This document shows positions 17,200 through 25,262 of a DNA stretch of 45,831 nt, in pieces. Origin of the DNA: Mucilaginibacter cryoferens (GTDB taxonomy: Bacteria; Bacteroidota; Bacteroidia; Sphingobacteriales; Sphingobacteriaceae); NCBI RefSeq assembly GCF_014205845.1, contig NZ_JACHCR010000036.1:1-45831 (forward strand). Direction: 5' to 3'. Each line of letters begins with the position of its first letter. Positions within the stretch are counted from its first letter, which is position 1. The notes beneath the pieces are model-generated. The model saw only the letters and a list, made by a program, of their open reading frames with translations, was not told the DNA's origin and searched no databases. Position numbers and translations under genes: made by a program.

Positions 17200-18168
17200 A
17201 TGAAATTACCTTTAACCTTCGTTTTACTCTTTATTACATCGCTTTGCTTTGCCCAGCGCCAAAATGTTTATTTTCTGAAATACAACGGCAAATATGTTGA
17301 TGTGCGCGATAGCGCCGACTATATCAGAATAGTACGCGAGCCCGATTCGGGATCTGTGTATTATAACATTTTTGAGTTTTATACAAACGGTAAAAAGAAA
17401 CTGATAGGTAAGTCTATAAGTATCGACCCACCCAAATTTGTAGACCAATGTGTAAGCTATTACGCCAACGGCTTCAAACAATGGATAGGCAATTACAAAA
17501 ACGGATTGAAAGCGGGTGATGAAACAAACTTTTATCCCAATGGTAAAGTATACCAGCAATTATCGTATCCGGAAAACAGCGGCTTACCCAATGAGGTAAG
17601 AGACGACTACCTGATAACGGCCAACCTCGATTCGCTGGGGAATGCGCAGGTTACCGATGGCAATGGCTATTACAAAGGCTACGACGACAAGTTTAAATAC
17701 ATTAACGAAGAAGGGAACGTTAAAAACGGCAAACGGGATGGCCAGTGGAAAGGTGAGTTCAAAAACCTCCACACCAGCTTTACCGAAACCTATAACAACG
17801 GAATATTTATAAACGGAACCGCCACAACCGAAGAGGGAAAAGTTACTACATATTTCAAATCACGAGAGGTTTTACCACAATTTAAAGGCGGTGTTGAGGG
17901 CTTTACACACTACCTCTCCAACAATATAATATACCCCGATATTGCCCGCGAAAGAAATATCCAGGGCCGGGTAATACTATCTTTTGTAGTAGAAAAAGAC
18001 GGAACCCTAAGCGACATCAAAGTATCCAAATCAGTTGCTCCGATATTAGATGAAGAGGCCATAAGGGTAATTAAAAAATCGCCCAAATGGATTCCGGGCA
18101 CTTCCCTGGGCTCGCCGGTAAGGGTACATTACTCGGTGCCCGTTAGTTTCGCCTTAAGTGCTAACTGA
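17200..18168 (+). CDS. Secreted protein with MORN/YwqK-like repeats and TonB C-terminal domain
   Basis: 322 residues. The signal peptide (MKLPLTFVLLFITSLCFAQ) is followed by repeats of the form YYANG-KQWIGNYKNGLKAG-E--FYPNGK (about 85-125) and more at 150-205, resembling the YwqK antitoxin/MORN beta-hairpin repeats. Residues about 225-322 are a TonB C-terminal domain: PQFKGGVEGFTHYLSNNIIYP, GRVILSFVVEKDGTLSDIKV and the closing VRVHYSVPVSF. Such periplasmic TonB-domain proteins without a membrane anchor are common in Bacteroidota and are usually single genes; the role is not defined. Confidence 0.85.
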   Translation: MKLPLTFVLLFITSLCFAQRQNVYFLKYNGKYVDVRDSADYIRIVREPDSGSVYYNIFEFYTNGKKKLIGKSISIDPPKFVDQCVSYYANGFKQWIGNYKNGLKAGDETNFYPNGKVYQQLSYPENSGLPNEVRDDYLITANLDSLGNAQVTDGNGYYKGYDDKFKYINEEGNVKNGKRDGQWKGEFKNLHTSFTETYNNGIFINGTATTEEGKVTTYFKSREVLPQFKGGVEGFTHYLSNNIIYPDIARERNIQGRVILSFVVEKDGTLSDIKVSKSVAPILDEEAIRVIKKSPKWIPGTSLGSPVRVHYSVPVSFALSAN

Positions 18169-18171
18169 CAA

Positions 18172-18702
18172 CTACCGTTCCCTTGGCTCGGCACCAATGC
18201 TAAGCGATATCTTTAATTCGGCATCAACGTTTGCGGCTTTACGCAACACGTAAACCATCCTGATGCGTACACTTTTCTCCCGCACAATTTCATCTAAAAA
18301 GTGCGAGTTATCAATATCAAGCACTACGCTGTTACCTGTATTGGCCGTTATATCTTTGCGTATAGCTACCAAAACCTCATCGCTGCCATCGGCCTTAGCC
18401 ATATACACCCGCAGCGCCGCAATATTGCCGATGTTATAATCTGAGGGGTTTTTTGATTGTATTTTGGCCGATATGATGCGCACCTCGCTTATCTGGTTGG
18501 CATTGTTGCCATCTTTGGTAAAATCCTGGTCGTAACTATTGGCCGTACTCACAACGGTATGCGGATCGCCAATTGTGGCAGAAGCCGGCACCACTACATC
18601 GGCAGTATAAGGAAATGTAGATTTCATTATAGATTGCAGCATACCACAGCTTCCGAAAAAGAAAATAGCAGCAAGCAGAAAAAAGGTAAGTTTCTTCATC
18701 AT
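18172..18702 (-). CDS. Hypothetical lipoprotein
   Basis: 176 residues with a lipobox (FFFGSC, Cys19) after a hydrophobic leader. The mature part is beta-rich, with no recognised domain; the patterns SEVRIISAKIQSKNPSDYNIGNIAALRVYMA and EKSVRIRMVYVLRKAAN suggest a small sandwich fold. It is convergent with the TonB-domain gene, 3 bases apart, and divergent from the Crp/Fnr regulator. Confidence 0.72.
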   Translation of the reverse strand: MMKKLTFFLLAAIFFFGSCGMLQSIMKSTFPYTADVVVPASATIGDPHTVVSTANSYDQDFTKDGNNANQISEVRIISAKIQSKNPSDYNIGNIAALRVYMAKADGSDEVLVAIRKDITANTGNSVVLDIDNSHFLDEIVREKSVRIRMVYVLRKAANVDAELKISLSIGAEPRER

Positions 18703-18719
18703 AATTATTGCTGTAAGTT

Positions 18720-18772
18720 AATTGTAGATTACTACAATTACAAGTTTAATTGGTTTTATGGGTAATTTACCC
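18720..18772. promoter_or_regulatory. Two palindromes in the divergent crp-family promoter region
   Basis: AATTGTAG-ATTA-CTACAATT (18720-18739, perfect 8-4-8) and GGGTAA-T-TTACCC (18760-18772) lie between the lipoprotein and regulator genes. Either may be an operator; autoregulation by the adjacent Crp/Fnr protein is possible but the first differs in sequence from the site at 19370. Confidence 0.45.
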
Positions 18773-18795
18773 TGCATAAATATATTAAGTTTTTT

Positions 18796-19365
18796 ATGGA
18801 AACAAGCAACCTGCTGCAAGTACTGAATAACATAAATATCCTATCGCCTGCAATAAAGGGCGAGTTACAAACTTACCTGGTAGAAGAGCACTATCCCAAA
18901 AAGAGCATATTATTGAAACAGGGCCAGGTTTCTCAACGTATTTACTTTATTAAACAGGGTTTTACCCGGGCTTACTACCACAAAGCCGGCAGCGAGTTTA
19001 CCAGCTGGTTTATGGGGCAGGGCGAAATCATTGTATCTGTTTACAGTTTTTTTTCGCGCAAGCCCTCGTTTGAAAACATACAGGTATTGGAGGATAGCGT
19101 AATACAATCCATCAATTGGGACCAATTGCAAAGCATCTACAAAAGCCACCCCGAGTTTAATTTAACCGGTCGCCTTATTACCGAGCAATACTACATTCGC
19201 AGCGAAGAACGGGCCATTAACCTGCAAACCCTTACGGCAAAACAACGTTATGAAAACTTGCTATTGGCCTACCCCGGCATTCTACAAAAAGCCTCACTTG
19301 GGCAAATAGCTTCGTTTTTGAGTATAAAACAAGAAACCCTTAGCAGGATAAGGGCCAAGGCATAA
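18796..19365 (+). CDS. Crp/Fnr family transcriptional regulator
   Basis: 189 residues. An N-terminal cyclic-nucleotide-binding-like beta-roll (about 20-115; KKSILLKQGQVSQRIYFIKQGFTRAYY) and a C-terminal helix-turn-helix (about 155-187; ASLGQIASFLSIKQETLSRIRAK). The phosphate-binding cassette residues of true CAP are not conserved, and no Fe-S cysteines are present, so the signal is unknown. This short Crp subclass is common in Bacteroidota beside one target gene. The next gene, a sterol desaturase family protein, has a Crp/Fnr-type palindrome at its promoter and is the probable target. Confidence 0.9.
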   Translation: METSNLLQVLNNINILSPAIKGELQTYLVEEHYPKKSILLKQGQVSQRIYFIKQGFTRAYYHKAGSEFTSWFMGQGEIIVSVYSFFSRKPSFENIQVLEDSVIQSINWDQLQSIYKSHPEFNLTGRLITEQYYIRSEERAINLQTLTAKQRYENLLLAYPGILQKASLGQIASFLSIKQETLSRIRAKA

Positions 19366-19369
19366 CCTT

Positions 19370-19387
19370 TTTTGACATAAGTCAAAA
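19370..19387. promoter_or_regulatory. Crp/Fnr-type operator before the desaturase gene
   Basis: TTTTGAC-ATAA-GTCAAAA is a perfect 7-4-7 palindrome containing TTGAC-N4-GTCAA, very close to the FNR-family consensus TTGAT-N4-ATCAA. It begins 5 bases after the regulator gene and lies 52 bases before the desaturase start. Confidence 0.7.
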
Positions 19388-19438
19388 CTTTATGCCTTAT
19401 ATAGTAACGAGATTTGATTTAATCAAAAACGCAACACT

Positions 19439-20158
19439 ATGCTTCCTATCATCTTAATTTGCTTCGCCATTTGTTTCCTTATCGAAAAAGTTTCTCCCGG
19501 CTGGAAACTACCGGAAGTACCCTCCTGGACCATTAGGGTACTAGCCATAAATTTTGCCCAATTACTTATTGTTGTTATAGCCGGCTATAGCTGGGAAAAA
19601 TGGCTATCGGGCTATTCGCTATTCTTTCTGTCGCGCTATATGCCCAACTGGCTTGGCGGGATGGTGGCCTATTTTATAGCAACCTTTATATTTTATTGGT
19701 GGCACAGATGGCGCCATCAGAGCGACTTTTTATGGCGCCATTTTCACCAGATACACCATAGTGCCCAACGCATTGAAGTAATTACTTCGTTTTACAAACA
19801 CCCTTTGGAGATGGCGGTAAACTCCGTAATAGGCAGCCTATTGGTTTACACCGTGCTTGGTTTAAATCCCGAAGCCGGGGCTATCTATACTTTATGTACC
19901 GCTTTGGGCGAGTTTTTCTATCATACCAACATCAAAACACCCAAATGGATAGGCTATATTTTTCAGCGACCGGAGATGCACCGCATCCATCACGAGTACG
20001 AAAAACACAGCAATAATTACGGCGATATAGTTTGGTGGGATATGTTATTTGGCACGTACAGCAATCCACAAAATTTTACAACCTCCTGCGGATTTGATAC
20101 CGAAAAGGAGCTAAAGCTCGCCGAAATGCTAAAATTTAAGGACGTACATAAAATATAA
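19439..20158 (+). CDS. Sterol desaturase / fatty acid hydroxylase family protein
   Basis: 239 residues, several membrane helices, and the three histidine clusters of the di-iron hydroxylase family: WWHRWRHQ, HFHQIHHSAQR and HRIHHEYEKHSNNYGDI. The ending DIVWWDMLFGTY is also conserved. It probably hydroxylates or desaturates a membrane lipid or carotenoid-like substrate in the inner membrane; the substrate is unknown. It probably responds to the Crp/Fnr regulator encoded just upstream, through the palindrome between them. Confidence 0.9.
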   Translation: MLPIILICFAICFLIEKVSPGWKLPEVPSWTIRVLAINFAQLLIVVIAGYSWEKWLSGYSLFFLSRYMPNWLGGMVAYFIATFIFYWWHRWRHQSDFLWRHFHQIHHSAQRIEVITSFYKHPLEMAVNSVIGSLLVYTVLGLNPEAGAIYTLCTALGEFFYHTNIKTPKWIGYIFQRPEMHRIHHEYEKHSNNYGDIVWWDMLFGTYSNPQNFTTSCGFDTEKELKLAEMLKFKDVHKI

Positions 20159-20200
20159 ACATTTATTGAAAAAAAAGATTAATTGTGTGCGTTAAAACTC

Positions 20201-20208
20201 TATCTTTG
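20201..20208 (+). promoter_or_regulatory. carB -7 box
   Basis: TATCTTTG fits TAnnTTTG. A TTG lies 15 bases upstream (TTGTG at 20183), slightly close. Transcription would begin at about 20214, leaving a leader of about 110 bases. Confidence 0.55.
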
Positions 20209-20211
20209 CAC

Positions 20212-20285
20212 CCCGACACTGAGGTCGGGATTTCTCGCCTTCAGTGCATAGGAAAAATCGTTTACAGGCCCACAAAACCCTGTAA
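20212..20285 (+). promoter_or_regulatory. Structured carB leader with mutually exclusive hairpins
   Basis: CCCGAC (20212-20217) pairs with GTCGGG (20224-20229). The overlapping CACTGA (20217-20222) pairs instead with TCAGTG (20241-20246), so only one can form. A third stem, TTACAGG (20262-20268) with CCTGTAA (20279-20285), follows. This resembles an attenuator or RNA switch; no known class is recognised. Confidence 0.45.
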
Positions 20286-20322
20286 CTTTTGACTTAGAAC
20301 TTTTGAATTAAAAAAAAGCCCT

Positions 20323-23139
20323 ATGCCCAAAGATAATTCCATCAAATCCGTTCTGATCATTGGCTCTGGTCCCATCATTATTGGCCAGGCCTGCGAATTT
20401 GATTACGCTGGCTCGCAAGCCGCCCTTTCCCTTAAAGAAGAAGGCATCACTGTTTCTATTATCAACAGTAACCCCGCCACCATCATGACGGATAAAGTTA
20501 TTGGCGATCATGTTTACCTGTTGCCCCTTACCACCGCAAGTATTGAACAAATACTTAACGAACGTAAAATTGATGCTGTACTGCCTACTATGGGCGGTCA
20601 AACTGCGCTTAACCTTTGTATTGAGGCAGCCGAACAAGGCATATGGGAAAAACACGGTGTAAAAATTGTAGGTGTTGATATAGCCGCGATCGAAAAAACC
20701 GAAAACCGTGAAGCCTTTCGCCAGTTAATGGTTGATATAGGTGTAGGTGTGGCCACATCAAAAATTGCCAACTCTTTTCTGGAAGGTAAAGAGGCTGCGC
20801 AGGAAATTGGCTTTCCGCTTGTTATTCGCCCAAGCTATACCCTGGGTGGTAAAGGTGCAGGCTTTGTACACAAAAAAGAAGATTTTGATGCCGCTTTAAG
20901 CAAAGGCTTACAGGCATCGCCTACCCACGAGGTTTTAGTGGAGCAAGCTGTTATAGGCTGGAAAGAATACGAGTTAGAGTTGCTGCGCGATAATAACGAT
21001 AACGTGATCATCATCTGCTCTATCGAAAACTTCGATCCGATGGGTATCCATACCGGCGACTCGATAACCGTGGCACCTGCCATGACGCTGAGCGACCGTT
21101 GTTACCAGGATATGCGTAACCAGGCCATCCGTATGATGCGTGCCATTGGCAACTTCGCGGGAGGCTGTAACGTACAGTTTTCTGTTAACCCTGCCGATGA
21201 ATCTATCATCGCCATTGAAATTAACCCACGCGTATCGCGTTCATCTGCCCTGGCATCAAAAGCAACCGGTTACCCAATTGCTAAAATTGCCGCCAAACTG
21301 GCTATAGGTTACAACCTTGATGAAATAGAAAACCAGATCACCAAAACAACTTCGGCTTATTTTGAGCCAACTTTGGATTATGTGATCGTTAAAATACCAC
21401 GCTGGAACTTCGATAAATTTAAAGGTGCAAACAAAGAGCTTGGCCTGCAAATGAAATCGGTAGGCGAAGTAATGGGTATTGGCCGCAGCTTTATTGAGGC
21501 ATTGCAAAAAGCGTGTCAGAGTTTAGAGATAGGCCGTGCCGGTTTAGGTGCCGATGGCCGCCAGAGCCGCAACCTTGATGAGATCATGTACAGCTTGGAG
21601 CACCCAAGCTGGGACAGGTTGTTCCACATTTATGATGCCTTAAGCTTAGGCGTACCTATCGAATCGGTACGTAAAGTTACCAAGATAGATCGCTGGTTTT
21701 TGAACCAGATTATGGATGTAGTGAACCTGGAGAACGAATTGCGTCGCTATTCACTAAATAACATCCCTGAGGACTTCCTTTTCACCCTAAAACAAAAAGG
21801 ATTTTCGGATACACAAATTGCTTACATACTGGGCAATGTAACCGAAGAGGATGTTTACCAGCGCCGTAAGGCCCTTGGCATTAAGCGTGTTTACAAAATG
21901 GTTGATACCTGCGCTGCCGAGTTTCCTGCAAAAACACCATACTACTACTCTACTTACGAGGGCGAAAACGAATCTATCTGCTCAGATAAAAAGAAGATCA
22001 TTGTATTAGGCTCGGGCCCCAACCGTATTGGTCAGGGTATTGAGTTTGATTACAGCTGCGTACACGGCTTACTGGCCGCCAAAGAATCGGGTTTTGAAGC
22101 CATTATGGTTAACTGCAACCCCGAAACGGTATCTACCGACTTTAACATGGCCGATAAGCTATACTTTGAGCCGGTTTACTGGGAGCACGTACGTGAGATC
22201 ATCGAACTGGAAAAACCTTACGGTGTAATAGTTCAGCTGGGTGGCCAAACAGCCCTTAAAATGGCCGAGAAGATGCACGAGCATGGTATCAAAATTATAG
22301 GTACATCTTTCGATAACATGGATATTGCCGAAGATCGTGGCCGTTTCTCTGACCTGTTGAAAGACCTGGAGATCCCTTACCCTAAATATGGTGTTGCCGA
22401 AAGCGCCGAAGAAGCCCTTGAAGTTGCACACCAGGTAGGTTACCCGGTATTGGTGCGCCCAAGCTACGTACTAGGCGGCCAGGGCATGAGCATTGTTATT
22501 AACGATGAGGACCTGGAAAAAGCTGTAGTAAGCTTACTTAAAAACTTACCGGGCAACCGTGTACTGATAGATCACTTCCTTGACCGCGCTGCCGAGGCCG
22601 AGTCTGACTCGATAAGCGATGGCGACGATGTACACATTGTTGGCTTAATGGAACACATCGAACCTGCGGGCATCCACTCGGGCGATTCATTCGCGGTATT
22701 GCCGCCGTTTGATCTGTCTGACAGTGTGATAAGCCAGATGGAAGAATACACCATTAAAATTGCCAAAGCATTAAACGTGCGCGGCTTGCTAAACATACAG
22801 TTTGCCATTAAAAACGATAAGGTATATGTGATAGAGGCCAACCCGCGTGCATCACGTACGGTTCCATTTATCGCCAAAGCTTACGATGTACCTTACATTA
22901 ACATAGCGGCCAAAGTAATGCTGGGTGTAAACAAGCTGAAAGACTTTACCATCGAGCGCAAGCTTTGGGGTTATGCCATTAAAGAACCGGTATTCTCCTT
23001 TGATAAATTCCCGGAAGTAAACAAGGAATTAGGCCCCGAGATGAAATCGACAGGCGAAGCTATCCGCTTTATTCCTAACCTGCAAGATCCATATTTCAGG
23101 CACCTGTACAAAGAGAAATCGATGTACCTGAGCAAATAA
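20323..23139 (+). CDS. carB: Carbamoyl-phosphate synthase large subunit lacking the allosteric domain
   Basis: 938 residues, against about 1070 for enterobacterial CarB. Both ATP-grasp synthetase halves are complete: the carboxyphosphate half (about 1-400, start GSGPIIIGQACEFDYAGSQA, and PSYTLGGKGAG) and the carbamoyl-phosphate half (about 545-935, GSGPNRIGQGIEFDYS, and PSYVLGGQGMS), separated by the oligomerisation region. The protein stops after FIPNLQDPYFRHLY, so the C-terminal MGS-like domain that binds UMP and ornithine is missing. It makes carbamoyl phosphate for pyrimidines and arginine with the small subunit CarA, which is not encoded nearby. Control may be moved to the RNA leader. 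Confidence 0.95.
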   Translation: MPKDNSIKSVLIIGSGPIIIGQACEFDYAGSQAALSLKEEGITVSIINSNPATIMTDKVIGDHVYLLPLTTASIEQILNERKIDAVLPTMGGQTALNLCIEAAEQGIWEKHGVKIVGVDIAAIEKTENREAFRQLMVDIGVGVATSKIANSFLEGKEAAQEIGFPLVIRPSYTLGGKGAGFVHKKEDFDAALSKGLQASPTHEVLVEQAVIGWKEYELELLRDNNDNVIIICSIENFDPMGIHTGDSITVAPAMTLSDRCYQDMRNQAIRMMRAIGNFAGGCNVQFSVNPADESIIAIEINPRVSRSSALASKATGYPIAKIAAKLAIGYNLDEIENQITKTTSAYFEPTLDYVIVKIPRWNFDKFKGANKELGLQMKSVGEVMGIGRSFIEALQKACQSLEIGRAGLGADGRQSRNLDEIMYSLEHPSWDRLFHIYDALSLGVPIESVRKVTKIDRWFLNQIMDVVNLENELRRYSLNNIPEDFLFTLKQKGFSDTQIAYILGNVTEEDVYQRRKALGIKRVYKMVDTCAAEFPAKTPYYYSTYEGENESICSDKKKIIVLGSGPNRIGQGIEFDYSCVHGLLAAKESGFEAIMVNCNPETVSTDFNMADKLYFEPVYWEHVREIIELEKPYGVIVQLGGQTALKMAEKMHEHGIKIIGTSFDNMDIAEDRGRFSDLLKDLEIPYPKYGVAESAEEALEVAHQVGYPVLVRPSYVLGGQGMSIVINDEDLEKAVVSLLKNLPGNRVLIDHFLDRAAEAESDSISDGDDVHIVGLMEHIEPAGIHSGDSFAVLPPFDLSDSVISQMEEYTIKIAKALNVRGLLNIQFAIKNDKVYVIEANPRASRTVPFIAKAYDVPYINIAAKVMLGVNKLKDFTIERKLWGYAIKEPVFSFDKFPEVNKELGPEMKSTGEAIRFIPNLQDPYFRHLYKEKSMYLSK

Positions 23140-23189
23140 TTGAAACATTAAATTACTAAACTTTGTAGTTTAAACACTAATAACATTAC

Positions 23190-23211
23190 CCTGTAACTTA
23201 CGGTTACAGGG
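23190..23211 (+). promoter_or_regulatory. Hairpin between carB and the ACP-like gene
   Basis: CCCTGTAAC-TTAC-GGTTACAGGG forms a 9-base stem right before the next ATG at 23217. There is no T-run, so it may block the ribosome site of that gene or protect the carB 3' end rather than terminate. Confidence 0.5.
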
Positions 23212-23216
23212 TAATT

Positions 23217-23921
23217 ATGGTTAAATTTAGTTACTATAGTTTGAAAGTTAATTTGAATAACAACCAGGCATTCAACCTCCAAAATATTGATCCTGAAGAT
23301 CTCGACAACGTTCTTGTAAAAATTGAAAGATCATTTAATATCAGCCTCGAAGATACTTCTGTTAAAGATGTTAAAACTTTCGGCAAGCTTTGCGATATTG
23401 TAGTTGAAAAAGTAAAGCATGTAAACAACGAAAGTTGTACCACGCAGCATGCATTTTACAAAATCAGGAGCGCCATCAACTGCACCATTACCGCCCCAAA
23501 AGAACTCGTAAAACCCCAAACAAAACTCGAAGATATTTTTCCGCGCGATAACCGTATTGTGGTTATTAACGAGATTGAGCGCGAAATGGGCTTTCAGCTT
23601 AACCTGCTGCAACCCAAACAAGGTGTAATAGCCGCTTTTGCATTTATATTGATGGCATCATTGGCTGGTTTCTTCTTTCAGCCTATATTAGCCTTTTTCG
23701 GGTTAGCAGTAGCCCTTTCGGGTTTTGCACTTGCCGGCAAATTTGGTAAAGAGCTAAAAGTAAAAACCCTTGGCGATCTGGCCGAAAAAGTGGCCAAAGA
23801 GCATCACCTGAAATGCAAACGCGAAGCTGCAACAGTAAACCGTACCGAAGTAGCGCAAAAAGTAAAAGAGATCTTTGGTCACAATCTGATCCTGGAATCT
23901 GGTGGTGCTAAATTTAATTAG
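23217..23921 (+). CDS. Membrane protein with acyl-carrier-like N-terminal segment, function unknown
   Basis: 234 residues. Residues about 25-66 (VLVKIERSFNISLEDTSVKDVKTFGKLCDIVVEKV) resemble the helices of an acyl carrier protein, but the DSL serine that carries phosphopantetheine is not present. CTTQHAFYKIRSAI (about 72-87) and the LEDIFPRDNRIVVINEIEREMGFQL segment follow, then two hydrophobic helices (about 138-180, AAFAFILMASLAGFFFQPILAFFGLAVALSGFALAG) and a second similar helical segment (KTLGDLAEKVAKEHHLKC...EVAQKVKEIFG) at the C-terminus. I know of similar unnamed Bacteroidota proteins but no function. The start could instead be TTG 23241, which would clear the upstream hairpin. Confidence 0.75.
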   Translation: MVKFSYYSLKVNLNNNQAFNLQNIDPEDLDNVLVKIERSFNISLEDTSVKDVKTFGKLCDIVVEKVKHVNNESCTTQHAFYKIRSAINCTITAPKELVKPQTKLEDIFPRDNRIVVINEIEREMGFQLNLLQPKQGVIAAFAFILMASLAGFFFQPILAFFGLAVALSGFALAGKFGKELKVKTLGDLAEKVAKEHHLKCKREAATVNRTEVAQKVKEIFGHNLILESGGAKFN

Positions 23922-23965
23922 CCGCATAAGCATTTGATACTTTAAGCGTTATAACAGTACATACC

Positions 23966-23999
23966 ACAAAGGCTCTTTTGATAAAGGGCCTTTGTTATT
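23966..23999 (+). terminator. Intrinsic terminator
   Basis: ACAAAGGCTCTTT, loop TGAT, AAAGGGCCTTTGT: a 13-base stem with one wobble pair, followed by TATTT. It ends the preceding gene. Confidence 0.8.
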
Positions 24000-24018
24000 T
24001 ACTAATAAAAATAACCTT

Positions 24019-24504
24019 ATGAACGCTGCCTGCAAAGCATTAACATTCATTATGGCATTTTGTTGCCTTATTTTAACCACCAACCGTGCCATAGCCCAGG
24101 CCAAAAATGCCATTGGAGTTGGCCCGGCCCTTGGTGTTTCTGAAGATAATATTCCCGGTTTTGGTATCGCTTTTCAGGGCGAAATAAGGCTCAACAAGCA
24201 ATTCAGCATCGCCCCATCCTTTGGTGTCGAGATCCCCTATGTTGTTTATGCCGGCCTGGCAGGCAGGTACTATGTGCAACCCGGGCTTTATGTGCACCTT
24301 GGCGGTTTTATACGGGCCGGCGGCGATGTATTTAGCGATAGCGGCCCCGGAGGTACGGCGGGCGTCGGCTTTATTGTGCTCTCCACCAAAAGAAACGTTA
24401 TAGACCTTAACCTGCATGCCGATGTAATGAGTTACGAAAATCGGTCGAGAACAGTGGCAGGCATGCGGATAACGTACAATTTCTCGTTCACACGGTTAAA
24501 ATAG
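24019..24504 (+). CDS. Small outer-membrane beta-barrel-like protein
   Basis: 161 residues from ATG 24019; a frame start at 23992 lies in the terminator. A long signal peptide (to about residue 28, NRAIAQ) is followed by alternating strands with glycines (FGIAFQGEIRLNKQFSIAPSFGVEIP, VQPGLYVHLGGFIRAGG) and an aromatic C-terminus (MRITYNFSFTRLK), typical of small eight-stranded outer membrane barrels. No specific family is recognised. Monocistronic, bounded by a terminator upstream and a repeat-like hairpin downstream. Confidence 0.72.
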   Translation: MNAACKALTFIMAFCCLILTTNRAIAQAKNAIGVGPALGVSEDNIPGFGIAFQGEIRLNKQFSIAPSFGVEIPYVVYAGLAGRYYVQPGLYVHLGGFIRAGGDVFSDSGPGGTAGVGFIVLSTKRNVIDLNLHADVMSYENRSRTVAGMRITYNFSFTRLK

Positions 24505-24514
24505 ATAATTCAAA

Positions 24515-24545
24515 GCATTCCCCCTTCAGGGGGTTAGGGGGCTCC
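24515..24545. repeat. CCCCCTTCAGGGGG hairpin
   Basis: CCCCC-TTCA-GGGGG followed by TTAGGGGGCT lies between two convergent genes. It could act as a transcription barrier in either direction; there is no T-run. Confidence 0.6.
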
Positions 24546-24549
24546 GCTC

Positions 24550-25014
24550 CTATTTATCAACCATCAAGCCCTTAACCTCAAAGGCAAGCCGCCTTTTGGG
24601 GTCTGTTTTTACCTTATGCTGTTTTTTACCGGTTACGGTATCACCGGCCAGGTGTTGCAAGTCATCAGCAATAAACAGCTTTTGGGCCACGCCTTCCATT
24701 ATTACTGTACGACCGACAATATCTTTAGGAATGGTAACATTATAATTTTTAAAGTGGGCGGTAATTATTTTGCCACCACCTGCATCCACTTCAAACCAAC
24801 CGCCTTTTTGTTTGGTTACAGCTGTTACCCGGCCTTCAATAGTAGTACTGATGCGCGTTTTTTTACCCATAAAAGCTTCTACTTTAGCGGCCATCATCAT
24901 GGCCGTGGTATCGGGCTTATCGCCATAAACCATACCGTGTGGCAGCGGTATATGCTTTTGAGCAAATACGCTTATCGAAAAAAAGAAGGTGGCAAATACC
25001 GGTAACAACTTCAT
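24550..25014 (-). CDS. DUF4920 secreted protein
   Basis: 154 residues with a signal peptide (MKLLPVFATFFFSISVFAQ). The mature part reads HGMVYGDKPDT...VEAFMGKKTRISTTIEGRVTAVTKQKGGWFEVDAGGG, which is the DUF4920 OB-fold layout (EG-V--VC--KGCWm), although the usual cysteines are absent here. Function of the family is unknown; it is periplasmic. Convergent with the barrel gene. Confidence 0.78.
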   Translation of the reverse strand: MKLLPVFATFFFSISVFAQKHIPLPHGMVYGDKPDTTAMMMAAKVEAFMGKKTRISTTIEGRVTAVTKQKGGWFEVDAGGGKIITAHFKNYNVTIPKDIVGRTVIMEGVAQKLFIADDLQHLAGDTVTGKKQHKVKTDPKRRLAFEVKGLMVDK

Positions 25015-25262
25015 AAGTTTAGCTTATTGCAGTACAACACCGGTAGCTGCAAAATGTTGTATCTCATTTACCTGTTACACTTTGGTGTAACAATGCGTAT
25101 ATATTCACTGTAAACTCATTTATTTATAGTCAATTTGCAAAAGGCTTGCATTACTTAAATGTTAATGAATGTTAAAATGCATTTATATAGCGTTAAGCAT
25201 TGCCAAGTTGTTTATTTTTACGGCTGACAATACCGTGCTCAATTAATTCATATAATATCCAA

